Positions 37,172 through 45,458 of a stretch of 64,000 nucleotides of DNA are shown piece after piece. The notes under the pieces are model-generated. The model saw only the letters and a program-made list of their open reading frames with translations, did not search any database and had not been told where the DNA came from. Within the stretch, counting starts at the first letter, position 1. Each line of letters starts with the position of its first letter. The stretch spans positions 477,010-541,009 of the forward strand of contig NZ_FTPD01000023.1 of the NCBI RefSeq assembly GCF_900156895.1, written 5' to 3'. The DNA is from Mesorhizobium prunaredense (GTDB lineage: Bacteria > Pseudomonadota > Alphaproteobacteria > Rhizobiales > Rhizobiaceae). Made by a program: the position numbers and the translations under genes.

Positions 37172-38683
37172 ATGAACTTGCCCCTCACCATCGCCATGCC
37201 CGCCGAGGCATCCGCAGCACCGCAGACCTACCGGCTGCTGATCGACGGCAAGTTCGTCGATGCCCGCGACGGCCGCACGCTGGAGCGCAACAGCCCTGGC
37301 CACGGCTTCACCGTTTCGCGCTATGCGCAAGCCGGCGCGGCGGAAGTCGAGGCGGCGGTACAGGCCGCGCAGAAGGCTTTCGAGACCGGCCCCTGGCCGC
37401 GTATGAAGGCTGGCGAGCGCGCCGCGATCCTGCTCAAGGCGGCAGACCTGATCGAGGCGCGGCTCGAGGAGATTGCCCGGCTCGACGTGCTGGAATCCGG
37501 CAAGCCGATCGTCCAGGCGCGCGGCGAGATCGGCGGCGCCGTCGACATCTGGCGCTATGCCGCGGCGCTTGCCCGCACGCTGCATGGCGAAACCTACGCC
37601 AACCTCGGTGACGCCATGCTGGGCGTCGTGCTGCGTGAACCGATCGGCGTCGTCTCGATCATCACGCCGTGGAATTTTCCGTTCCTCATCGTCAGTCAGA
37701 AACTGCCGTTCGCGCTCGCCGCCGGCTGCACGGCGGTGGTCAAGCCGAGCGAGATGACCTCGGCCTCGACCTTCGTGCTCGGCGACATCCTGATGCAGGC
37801 CGGCTTGCCGGACGGCGTCGTCAACATCCTCGCCGGCCTGGGCGCCGATGTCGGCGCGCCGATGGTCGCCCACCCACTGGTCGAGATGGTGTCGTTCACC
37901 GGCTCCACCCGGGTCGGCAAGATGACCATGGCGTCGGCTGCAAACGCGCTGAAGAAGGTCTCGATGGAGCTCGGCGGCAAAAACGGCCAGATCGTCTTTC
38001 CAGATGCCGACCTCGAAGCCGCCGCCGACGCGGCGGTGTTCGGCGGCTTCTTCAACGCCGGCGAATGCTGCAACGCCGGCAGCCGGCTGATCGTCCATGA
38101 GGCGATCGCCGACGACTTCCTCGGCGCAGTGAAGGCGCTCACCGCCAGGGTCACCGTTGGCGATCCGCTCGACGACAGCACCAAGGTCGGCGCGATGATC
38201 TCTTCCGAGCACCTGGCCAAGGTCACCGGCTATGTGGCGGCGGCTGCAAACGACGGCAGCAGCGTCTATAGCGGCGGCAAGCAGATCGCCTCCAGTGCCG
38301 GTCAGTATCTCGACCCGACGATCCTTCGCGGCGTCACCGAAGACATGGCCATCGCCCGTGAAGAAGTGTTCGGACCGGTGCTGTCGGTGCTGACGTTTGG
38401 ATCGATTGAGGAGGCGTTGCGCATCGCCAACAACACGCCCTATGGTCTATCGGCGGGCGTGTGGAGCGCCAGCATCGACACCTGCATGTCGGTGGCGCGG
38501 AATGTGCGTTCGGGAACCGTTTGGGTGAACACGTTCATGGAAGGTTATCCCGAGCTGCCTTTCGGAGGCTACAAGCAGTCCGGTCTCGGACGCGAACTCG
38601 GCAAGCGCGCCGTCGAGGACTATACCGAGGAAAAGACGATCCAGTTTCATCGCGGCCAGCGCACCGGATGGTGGGTCGGCTGA
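37172..38683 (+). CDS. NAD(P)-dependent aldehyde dehydrogenase
   Basis: ALDH-superfamily enzyme of 503 residues that oxidises an aldehyde to an acid. Motifs are PWNFPFLIVSQKL (cofactor), FTGSTRVGK, MELGGKNGQIVF with the general base Glu, and the nucleophile in FNAGECCNAGSRL (Cys 299 or 300). KQSGLGRELGKRAVEDYTEEK closes the chain. In-frame ATGs lie at 37148 (4-base ATGA overlap with the hydratase gene), 37154 and 37172; the last starts the conserved part best, but coupling favours 37148. A long open frame upstream is a shadow of the hydratase gene. Confidence 0.9.
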   Translation: MNLPLTIAMPAEASAAPQTYRLLIDGKFVDARDGRTLERNSPGHGFTVSRYAQAGAAEVEAAVQAAQKAFETGPWPRMKAGERAAILLKAADLIEARLEEIARLDVLESGKPIVQARGEIGGAVDIWRYAAALARTLHGETYANLGDAMLGVVLREPIGVVSIITPWNFPFLIVSQKLPFALAAGCTAVVKPSEMTSASTFVLGDILMQAGLPDGVVNILAGLGADVGAPMVAHPLVEMVSFTGSTRVGKMTMASAANALKKVSMELGGKNGQIVFPDADLEAAADAAVFGGFFNAGECCNAGSRLIVHEAIADDFLGAVKALTARVTVGDPLDDSTKVGAMISSEHLAKVTGYVAAAANDGSSVYSGGKQIASSAGQYLDPTILRGVTEDMAIAREEVFGPVLSVLTFGSIEEALRIANNTPYGLSAGVWSASIDTCMSVARNVRSGTVWVNTFMEGYPELPFGGYKQSGLGRELGKRAVEDYTEEKTIQFHRGQRTGWWVG

Positions 38684-38742
38684 GTTGGGAAGAACCCGGC
38701 GGACATCAGCCGGTCGTGTAGCTGCAACAAGGGAGGAAGTAC

Positions 38743-39996
38743 ATGTTGCGCAAATTGCTTATCGGAACGGCTCTCGGCTCGGGTCTTGCGTTCGCGGCCC
38801 ATGCCCAGGACGTCAAGGAAGTCGAGATGCTGCATTGGTGGACGTCTGGCGGCGAAGCGGCTGCCTTGAACGTGCTCAAGGAGGATCTGGCCAAGCAAGG
38901 CTTTGCCTGGAAGGACGTGCCCGTGGCCGGCGGTGGCGGCGACGCCGCCATGACCGCGCTGAAGGCGATGGTCGCGGCGGGCAACTACCCGACCGCCTCG
39001 CAGATGCTCGGCTATACCGTGCTCGATTATGCCGCGGCCGGCGTGATGGGCGACCTGACCGAGACGGCGGTAAAGGAAGGCTGGGACAAGTCCGTTCCGG
39101 CCGCCCTGCAGAAATTCTCGGTCTATGACGGCAAGTGGGTCGCGGCTCCGGTCAACGTGCACTCGGTCAACTGGCTGTGGATCAACAAGGCGGTGATGGA
39201 CAAGATCGGCGGCACCGAGCCGAAGACCTTCGACGAATTCGTCGCGCTGCTCGACAAGGCCAAGGCGGCGGGCGTCATCCCGCTCGCGCTCGGCGGCCAG
39301 AACTGGCAGGAAGCCACCATGTTCGATTCGGTGGTGCTGTCGACCGGCGGACCTGAGTTCTACAAGAAGGCCTTCAACGACCTCGATGAGGAGCAGCTGA
39401 AGTCCGACACAATGAAGAAGTCGTTCGACAACCTCGCCAAGCTCGTCACCTATGTCGACCCGAACTTCTCCGGCCGCGACTGGAACCTTGCCACCGCCAT
39501 GGTCATCAAGGGCGATGCGCTGGTGCAGGTGATGGGCGACTGGGCCAAGGGCGAATTCAACGCAGCCAAGAAGACCCCGGGCACCGACTTCCTGTGCTAT
39601 CGCTTCCCGGGCACCGACGGCAGCGTGGTCTACAACTCCGACATGTTCGGCATGTTCGACGTTCCGGAGGACCGCAAGGCCGCCCAGGTCGCCTTGGCCA
39701 CCGCCACTTTGTCGAAGAGCTTCCAGTCGGCCTTCAACGTCGTCAAGGGCTCGGTCCCGGCCCGCACCGACGTGCCCGACACCGACTTCGACGCTTGCGG
39801 CAAAAAAGGGATGGCCGACCTGAAGGCCGCCAGCGAAGGCGGCACGCTGTTCGGTTCGCTGGCGCAAGGCTATGGCGCGCCGCCGGCCGTCGCCAATGCC
39901 TACAAGGACGTCGTCTCGAAGTTCGTCCACGGCCAGATCAAGACCTCGGACGAGGCCGTGACCCAATTGGTCAACGCAATCGAAGACGCCAAGTAG
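38743..39996 (+). CDS. gtsA: Sugar ABC transporter substrate-binding protein, GtsA-like (CUT1)
   Basis: Periplasmic sugar receptor of 417 residues with a signal peptide ending AHAQ. It strongly resembles GtsA, the glucose/mannose-type receptor of Pseudomonas: EMLHWWTSGGEAAAL, VPVAGGGGDAAMTALKAMV, VHSVNWLWINKAVMDKIG, PLALGGQNWQEATMFD, DWNLATAMVIKGDALVQVMGDWAKGEF and GTDGSVVYNSDMFGMF. A GGGAGGAAG site precedes the ATG. It is followed by strong hairpins and then two permeases and an ATPase. The actual ligand may be an aldose or a derivative processed by the surrounding enzymes. Confidence 0.88.
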   Translation: MLRKLLIGTALGSGLAFAAHAQDVKEVEMLHWWTSGGEAAALNVLKEDLAKQGFAWKDVPVAGGGGDAAMTALKAMVAAGNYPTASQMLGYTVLDYAAAGVMGDLTETAVKEGWDKSVPAALQKFSVYDGKWVAAPVNVHSVNWLWINKAVMDKIGGTEPKTFDEFVALLDKAKAAGVIPLALGGQNWQEATMFDSVVLSTGGPEFYKKAFNDLDEEQLKSDTMKKSFDNLAKLVTYVDPNFSGRDWNLATAMVIKGDALVQVMGDWAKGEFNAAKKTPGTDFLCYRFPGTDGSVVYNSDMFGMFDVPEDRKAAQVALATATLSKSFQSAFNVVKGSVPARTDVPDTDFDACGKKGMADLKAASEGGTLFGSLAQGYGAPPAVANAYKDVVSKFVHGQIKTSDEAVTQLVNAIEDAK

Positions 39997-40011
39997 GAAC
40001 CAGGCGTGTAA

Positions 40012-40043
40012 GGACCCTTCCCCGCTCCGGTGGGGAAGGGTCC
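40012..40043 (+). promoter_or_regulatory. 12-bp perfect hairpin between receptor and permease genes
   Basis: GGACCCTTCCCC (40012-40023) pairs exactly with 40032-40043, loop GCTCCGGT; a second GC stem follows at 40099-40116 (GCCCCGTC/GACGGGGC). No T-run is present. Such intercistronic stems stabilise the receptor mRNA and lower permease expression, giving excess binding protein. Confidence 0.7.
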
Positions 40044-40162
40044 ACCAGGCCAGGATGGTCGGCCTCTGGTCGGAATGGCGCCGGCGATCAACCAACACGC
40101 CCCGTCTCGACGGGGCTATCCTTCCCCGCCTGGCGGCGAAGGGACCCGAAAGGGAGGAGCCC

Positions 40163-41119
40163 ATGACTACGGTCACGACCCAGATCAAGCTGACGCCGGA
40201 GCATGGCGCCCGGCCGGATGTCTCCATGCGTTCGCGCCTGCAGGACGCGTTGCCGAAGATCGTGCTGGCGCCAAGCTTTGCGATCACCATCGTCTTCGTC
40301 TACGGCTTCATCCTGTGGACGGTCTATCTGTCCTTCACCAACTCCAAGACCTTCCCGTCCTATACGCTCACTGGGCCGCGCGCCTATCAGCGGCTGTGGC
40401 GCTGGACGTTCGAGAGCGACCCGCCGTCGAGCTGGTACACCTCGATCACCAATATGGGCATTTTCGGCTTTCTCTACATCTTCATCTGCCTGGCGCTCGG
40501 CCTGTTCCTGGCCATCCTGCTCGACCAGAAGATCCGCGGCGAAGGCGTGTTGCGGCCGATCTATCTCTACCCGATGGCGCTGTCCTTCATCGTCACCGGC
40601 GTCGCCTGGAAATGGTTCCTCGATCCCGGCCTCGGCCTTGAGCAGACGCTGCATCAATGGGGCTGGACGAGCTTCCATTTCGACTGGATCAAGAACAAGG
40701 ATTTCGTCATCTACACGGTGGTGATCGCCGGCGTCTGGCAGGCCTCGGGCTTCATCATGGCGATGTTCCTGGCCGGCCTGCGCGGCATCGACGGCGAGAT
40801 CATGAAGGCGGCGCAGATCGACGGCGCCACCACTTTCCAGCTCTATCGCCGGATCGTCATCCCGCTGTTGCGGCCGGTGTTCCTCTCGGCCTTCATCGTG
40901 CTCGCCCACCTCGCCATCAAGTCCTACGATCTGGTCGTCGCGCTGACCAGCGGCGGGCCGGGCGGCTCGGCCTGGCTGCCGTCGAACTTCATGTATGAGT
41001 ACACCTTCAAGCGCAACGAAATGGCCGTCGGCTCGGCCAGCGCCGTGATCATGCTGATGACCATCACCGCGATCATCGTGCCCTATCTCTATTCCGAGCT
41101 CAGGGAGCGGCCGCGATGA
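40163..41119 (+). CDS. gtsB: Sugar ABC transporter permease, GtsB-like
   Basis: Inner-membrane permease of 318 residues with about six helices, the first at about residues 35-57 (IVLAPSFAITIVFVYGFILW). The EAA loop that docks on the ATPase is at about residue 215 (EIMKAAQIDGATTFQLYRRIVIPLLRP). ATG 40163 has an AGGGAGGAG site. It overlaps the next permease by 4 bases (ATGA) and works with it as a heterodimer. Confidence 0.9.
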   Translation: MTTVTTQIKLTPEHGARPDVSMRSRLQDALPKIVLAPSFAITIVFVYGFILWTVYLSFTNSKTFPSYTLTGPRAYQRLWRWTFESDPPSSWYTSITNMGIFGFLYIFICLALGLFLAILLDQKIRGEGVLRPIYLYPMALSFIVTGVAWKWFLDPGLGLEQTLHQWGWTSFHFDWIKNKDFVIYTVVIAGVWQASGFIMAMFLAGLRGIDGEIMKAAQIDGATTFQLYRRIVIPLLRPVFLSAFIVLAHLAIKSYDLVVALTSGGPGGSAWLPSNFMYEYTFKRNEMAVGSASAVIMLMTITAIIVPYLYSELRERPR

Positions 41120-42060
41120 GCGTCATTGCCACGCCCGCTCGCCAGAGCACTGGCGGCATCAGCGCCAGGACCGTCAACCGCATCGTCATTTATGGCCTGC
41201 TGGCGCTGTTCGCGCTGTTCTACCTGATGCCGCTGTTCGTCATGCTGGTGACCTCGTTCAAGACCATGGACGAGATCCAGAACGGCAACATGCTGGCGCT
41301 GCCGCAGGCGCCGACCTTCGAACCATGGCTGAAGGCGTGGGGCGAGGCCTGCGTCGGCCTGACCTGCGCCGGCATCAAGGGCTATTTCTGGAATTCCATC
41401 AAGATGGTGGTTCCGGCGGTGCTGATCTCGACGCTGCTCGGCGCGCTCAACGGCTATGTGCTGACCAAATGGCGCTTCCGCGGCCATACGCTGGTTTTCG
41501 GGCTGATGCTGTTTGCCTGCTTTATTCCGTTCCAGTCGGTGCTGTTGCCGATGGCGACGATCCTCGGCAGCCTCGGCCGTTTCGGCGTGACGCTGCGGAA
41601 CGCAACCGGGCTGTCCTTCGGCTTGGGCAATCCGACGGTCAACCTGGTCTTTGTCCACGTCGTCTACGGGCTCGGCTTCACCACCTTGTTTTTCCGCAAT
41701 TATTACGAGGCGTTCCCGACCGAACTGGTCAAGGCGGCACAGGTCGACGGCGCCAGCTTTTTCCAGATTTTCCGGCGCATCATGCTGCCGAATTCGATGC
41801 CGATCTTCGTCGTCACCGTCATCTACCAGTTCACCAACATCTGGAACGACTTCCTGTTCGCCTCGGCCTATGCCGGCACCGGTGACGCGATGCCGATGAC
41901 CGTGGCGCTGAACAACGTCGTCAACACCTCGACCGGTGTCGTCGAATACAACGTCAACATGGCGGCGGCGATGATCGCCGCACTGCCGACCCTTCTCGTC
42001 TATGTGGTCGCTGGCCGCTATTTCGTGCGCGGCCTGATGGCCGGCGCCGTCAAAGGATAA
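41116..42060 (+). CDS. gtsC: Sugar ABC transporter permease, GtsC-like
   Basis: Second CUT1 permease, 314 residues and about six helices; the first is YGLLALFALFYLMPLFVMLV. Its EAA loop reads ELVKAAQVDGASFFQIFRRIMLPNSMP (about residues 205-230). The ATGA overlap with gtsB and the four-base gap to the ATPase gene show tight co-translation. Confidence 0.9.
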   Translation: MSVIATPARQSTGGISARTVNRIVIYGLLALFALFYLMPLFVMLVTSFKTMDEIQNGNMLALPQAPTFEPWLKAWGEACVGLTCAGIKGYFWNSIKMVVPAVLISTLLGALNGYVLTKWRFRGHTLVFGLMLFACFIPFQSVLLPMATILGSLGRFGVTLRNATGLSFGLGNPTVNLVFVHVVYGLGFTTLFFRNYYEAFPTELVKAAQVDGASFFQIFRRIMLPNSMPIFVVTVIYQFTNIWNDFLFASAYAGTGDAMPMTVALNNVVNTSTGVVEYNVNMAAAMIAALPTLLVYVVAGRYFVRGLMAGAVKG

Positions 42061-42064
42061 TCGA

Positions 42065-43180
42065 ATGGCTTTTCTCGAAATTGATGGGCTGAGGAAGCGG
42101 TTCGGATCGGTCGAGATCCTGAAGGGCATCGACGTCGATCTCGAAAAGGGCGGCTTCCTCGTGCTGGTCGGCCCGTCCGGCTGCGGCAAGTCGACCTTGC
42201 TCAACACCATCGCCGGCCTGGAAACCATCACCGAAGGCGAAATCCGTGTCGACGGACGCACGATCAACGATCTCCACCCCTCGAAACGCGACATCGCCAT
42301 GGTGTTCCAGAGCTACGCGCTCTATCCGAACATGACCGTCGCGGGGAACATTGCCTTCGGCATGGAGATGCGCGGCGTGCCGGCTCAGGAGCGCCAGAAG
42401 GCGATCGACAAGGTGGCGAAGGTGCTGCAGATCGGCCACCTCCTGCAGCGCAAGCCGAGCCAGCTTTCCGGCGGCCAGCGCCAGCGCGTCGCCATGGGCC
42501 GGGCGCTGGTGCGCGACCCCAAGCTCTTTCTCTTCGACGAGCCGCTCTCCAATCTCGACGCCAAGCTGCGCGTCGATATGCGCATCGAGATCAAGCGCCT
42601 GCATGCAACCACCGGCACGACGATCGTCTACGTCACCCACGACCAGATCGAGGCGATGACGCTGGCCACCAAGATCGCGGTGATGCGCGACGGCGAGGTG
42701 CAGCAATTCGGCACGCCTGCCGAAATCTACAACAACCCGACCAACCTGTTTGTTGCCGACTTCATGGGCTCGCCGGCGATGAACCTGATCCCGGCGACGA
42801 TCGGCGGCAATGGCAATGCGCTTTCCGTGGTGCTGCAGCGCGAGGCACGCGAGCCGATCTCGCTGCCGCTGGCCGATGCGCCGACGGGCCTGTCGGCATT
42901 CCACGACAGGCCGATCATCTTCGGCGTTCGCCCCGAGGCCCTGACCGATCCCGAAGGGGCCGAACGCAACGCATCGAACATCGCCACCGCCGACTGTCAC
43001 ATCGAAGTCGTGGAACCGGCCGGCTCCGACACCTTCGCGGTGACCAATCTCGGCGGCAAGGCGGTGGTGGCGCGTCTGCGCGCCGACGCCAACATCCAGC
43101 CGGGCACCAGCACGCCGCTCGCCTTCAACCTGACCAAGGCGGTGTTCTTCGATCCGGCGACCGAGAACCGTATCCTCTGA
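42065..43180 (+). CDS. Sugar ABC transporter ATP-binding protein, MalK/UgpC type
   Basis: ATPase of 371 residues that powers the GtsABC importer. Walker A is GPSGCGKST (about residue 38), the Q loop MVFQSYALYPN, the signature LSGGQRQRVAMGRALVRDP, Walker B LFLFDEPLSNLD and switch His in VTHDQIEAM. The C-terminal TOBE/regulatory region (about 240-371) is typical for MalK-like proteins. It has its own GGATAATCG-type leader with little space after gtsC. Confidence 0.92.
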   Translation: MAFLEIDGLRKRFGSVEILKGIDVDLEKGGFLVLVGPSGCGKSTLLNTIAGLETITEGEIRVDGRTINDLHPSKRDIAMVFQSYALYPNMTVAGNIAFGMEMRGVPAQERQKAIDKVAKVLQIGHLLQRKPSQLSGGQRQRVAMGRALVRDPKLFLFDEPLSNLDAKLRVDMRIEIKRLHATTGTTIVYVTHDQIEAMTLATKIAVMRDGEVQQFGTPAEIYNNPTNLFVADFMGSPAMNLIPATIGGNGNALSVVLQREAREPISLPLADAPTGLSAFHDRPIIFGVRPEALTDPEGAERNASNIATADCHIEVVEPAGSDTFAVTNLGGKAVVARLRADANIQPGTSTPLAFNLTKAVFFDPATENRIL

Positions 43181-43185
43181 CAGCC

Positions 43186-44688
43186 ATGACAAACCCGGAC
43201 ATCGTCATCATCGGCTCCGGCATCGGCGGCGCCACGATCGCTTCCGGCCTTGCCGGCAGTGGCGCCTCGATCCTGATGCTGGAGCGCGGCGAGAAGCTGC
43301 CGGCGACGCCGCACACGCGCGACACGCGCGCCATCTTCGTCGACGGCCACTACCGGCCGAAGGAAATGTGGCGCGAGGCCGGGGGTACTGCGTTCAACCC
43401 CGGCAACTACTACTATGTCGGCGGCAATTCGAAATTCTTTGGCGCGGTGCTGATCCGCTACCGCAAGGAAGACTTTTCGGAGATGGAGCACTATGGCGGC
43501 GTCTCGCCGGCCTGGCCGTTCTCCTATGATGAGTTCGAGCCGTGGTACTCCAGGGCCGAGCAGCTTTTTCGCGTGCGCGGCGCACTCGGCGAAGACCCGA
43601 CCGAGCCGTTCCACTCGATCCCCTATGCGTTCGGGCCGGTTCCCGACGAGCCGCCGATCGCCCGCGCCCGTGCCGAACTCAAGGGCCTCGGCCTGCATCC
43701 GGCATCGCTGCCGCTCGGCGTCGACATCGATGCCTGGCTAAAGGACGGTAAGACAGGCTGGGACGCGTTTCCCAACACCGGGACCGGGAAGGTCGATGCC
43801 CAAACGGGGCCGCTCGCGGCGGCACTGGCCGACCGGAACATCAGGCTCGAGACCGGTGCTCATGTCGAATACCTCGAAGCCTCATCGGATGCCAGGACGA
43901 TCGCAGCTGTTCACTATCGCCAGAATGGCACGCTGAAGAAAGCGACGCCGAAACTGGTCGTCCTCTCGGCCGGCGCGGTCAATTCCGCCGCCATCCTGCT
44001 GCGTTCGCCGTCCCCGAACGGAAAGGGCCTTGCCAACCGCTCCGACCAGGTCGGCCGCAACTTCATGAACCACAATTCGAGCGCCATGCTGGCGATCGAT
44101 CCGCGCCGCAGGAACACCTCCGTCTACCAGAAGACGCTGATGCTCAACGACTACTATTTGTCCGACGGCAAGGGCGGCAAGCCGCTCGGCAACGTCCAGC
44201 TTCTCGGCAAGATCGACGGTCATATCCTGAGGGCCAACGTCAAGCTTGCACCCAAATTCGCGCTGGACTTCATGGCCGGCCACGCCGTCGACTGGTACCT
44301 GATGTGCGAGGACCTGCCGGACCCCGAAAGCCGCATCATGGTCGACGGCAAGGACATCGTCATGCAGTGGCGGCGCTCCAACATGCAGTCGCTCGACGGG
44401 CTGACCAAGGTGATGCGTGAAAACTTCCGCGCTTGCGGCTATCCGATCGTCCTGTCGCGGCCTTTCGACAAGCGCACGCCGTCGCATCAGTGCGGAACGG
44501 TCAAGATGGGCGACGATCCGGCGACCTCGCCGCTCGACCCGTTTTGCCGCTCGTTCGACCACCGGAACCTGTTTGTCGTCGACGCTGGCTTCCTGCCGAA
44601 CTCGGCCGCGGTCAATCCGGCGCTGTCGATCGCCGCGCAGGCGCTACGCGTCGCCGACCACATCCGCAAGACGGAGCTTGTCGCATGA
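43186..44688 (+). CDS. GMC-family FAD oxidoreductase (sugar/alcohol dehydrogenase-like), first
   Basis: FAD enzyme of 500 residues. The ADP-binding motif is DIVIIGSGIGGATIASGLAG, a second flavin segment GNYYYVGGNSKFFGAVLIRY follows, and the C-terminal GMC domain has PSHQCGTVKMGDDPATSPLDPFCRSFDHRNLFVVDAGFLPNSAAVNP, where the active-site His is in HQCG. It has no signal peptide and looks related to glucoside-3-dehydrogenase/pyranose-type oxidoreductases as much as to choline dehydrogenase. It starts 5 bases after the ATPase gene and overlaps the SDR gene by 4, so it is part of the operon. It probably oxidises the imported sugar. Confidence 0.85.
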   Translation: MTNPDIVIIGSGIGGATIASGLAGSGASILMLERGEKLPATPHTRDTRAIFVDGHYRPKEMWREAGGTAFNPGNYYYVGGNSKFFGAVLIRYRKEDFSEMEHYGGVSPAWPFSYDEFEPWYSRAEQLFRVRGALGEDPTEPFHSIPYAFGPVPDEPPIARARAELKGLGLHPASLPLGVDIDAWLKDGKTGWDAFPNTGTGKVDAQTGPLAAALADRNIRLETGAHVEYLEASSDARTIAAVHYRQNGTLKKATPKLVVLSAGAVNSAAILLRSPSPNGKGLANRSDQVGRNFMNHNSSAMLAIDPRRRNTSVYQKTLMLNDYYLSDGKGGKPLGNVQLLGKIDGHILRANVKLAPKFALDFMAGHAVDWYLMCEDLPDPESRIMVDGKDIVMQWRRSNMQSLDGLTKVMRENFRACGYPIVLSRPFDKRTPSHQCGTVKMGDDPATSPLDPFCRSFDHRNLFVVDAGFLPNSAAVNPALSIAAQALRVADHIRKTELVA

Positions 44689-45446
44689 GCCGCCCGGCAG
44701 CCATCGTCACCGGCGGCGCGCGCGGCATCGGCCTTGCTTGCGCCGAAGCGCTGGCCGATGCGGGCTTCGATATCCTTGTCGTGGACCTTGCCGAAAAAGC
44801 CGGCGACGGGCTTGCCGCTGACATCACCGCCCGCGGCGCGAAATTCGCCTACCATTGCGGCGACATTGCCGACCTCGACGACCATGCCGCATTGGTCGAT
44901 GCCGTGACGAGCGCCTTCGGCCGCATCGACTGCCTGGTCAACAATGCCGGCATCGGCGCCGTGGTACGCGGCGACCTGCTGGAATTGAAACCGGAAAACT
45001 TCGATCGCATCCTCGCCATCAATCTGCGCGGCACCGTCTTCCTCAGCCTGGCCGTTGCCAGGGCGATGCTTGCGGCGCCGGGTGATTTTCCAAAATCGAT
45101 CATCACCATCACCTCGGTCAGCGCCGAAATGGCCTCGCCGGAACGTGCCGACTACTGCATCTCCAAGGCCGGGCTTTCGATGTGGGTGAAAACCCTGGCG
45201 CTTCGCCTCGCCGCCGAAAACATTGGCGTGTTCGAGGTGCGGCCGGGCATTATCCACACCGACATGACCGCAGGGGTAACCGCCAAATACGACACGCTGA
45301 TCGACGGCGGGCTGGTGCCGGCCAAGCGCTGGGGCGAAGCCGCCGATGTCGGCGCCGCCATAGCGGCACTCGCCGGCGGCAAGCTCGGTTTTTCGACCGG
45401 CTCGATCATCAATGTCGACGGTGCGCTGTCGGTGCCGAGACTGTGA
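44685..45446 (+). CDS. Short-chain dehydrogenase/reductase (3-ketoacyl-ACP reductase-like)
   Basis: Classical SDR of 253 residues. The nucleotide motif is VTGGARGIGLACAEALA, NNAGIGA follows, and the catalytic Ser is in TITSVSAEMAS with Tyr and Lys in DYCISKAGLSMWVKTLALRLA. The C-terminus SIINVDGALSVPRL is family-typical. It could reduce or oxidise a keto group in the pathway. ATG 44685 overlaps the upstream GMC gene (ATGA); the longer frame from 44433 is a shadow. Confidence 0.9.
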   Translation: MSRPAAIVTGGARGIGLACAEALADAGFDILVVDLAEKAGDGLAADITARGAKFAYHCGDIADLDDHAALVDAVTSAFGRIDCLVNNAGIGAVVRGDLLELKPENFDRILAINLRGTVFLSLAVARAMLAAPGDFPKSIITITSVSAEMASPERADYCISKAGLSMWVKTLALRLAAENIGVFEVRPGIIHTDMTAGVTAKYDTLIDGGLVPAKRWGEAADVGAAIAALAGGKLGFSTGSIINVDGALSVPRL

Positions 45447-45458
45447 ACAGGTGACGCC

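Noticed and set aside
38647..40290. 547-residue minus-strand frame across aldehyde dehydrogenase, gtsA and gtsB
   Set aside because: It crosses several real genes and intergenic hairpins and has no recognisable domain.
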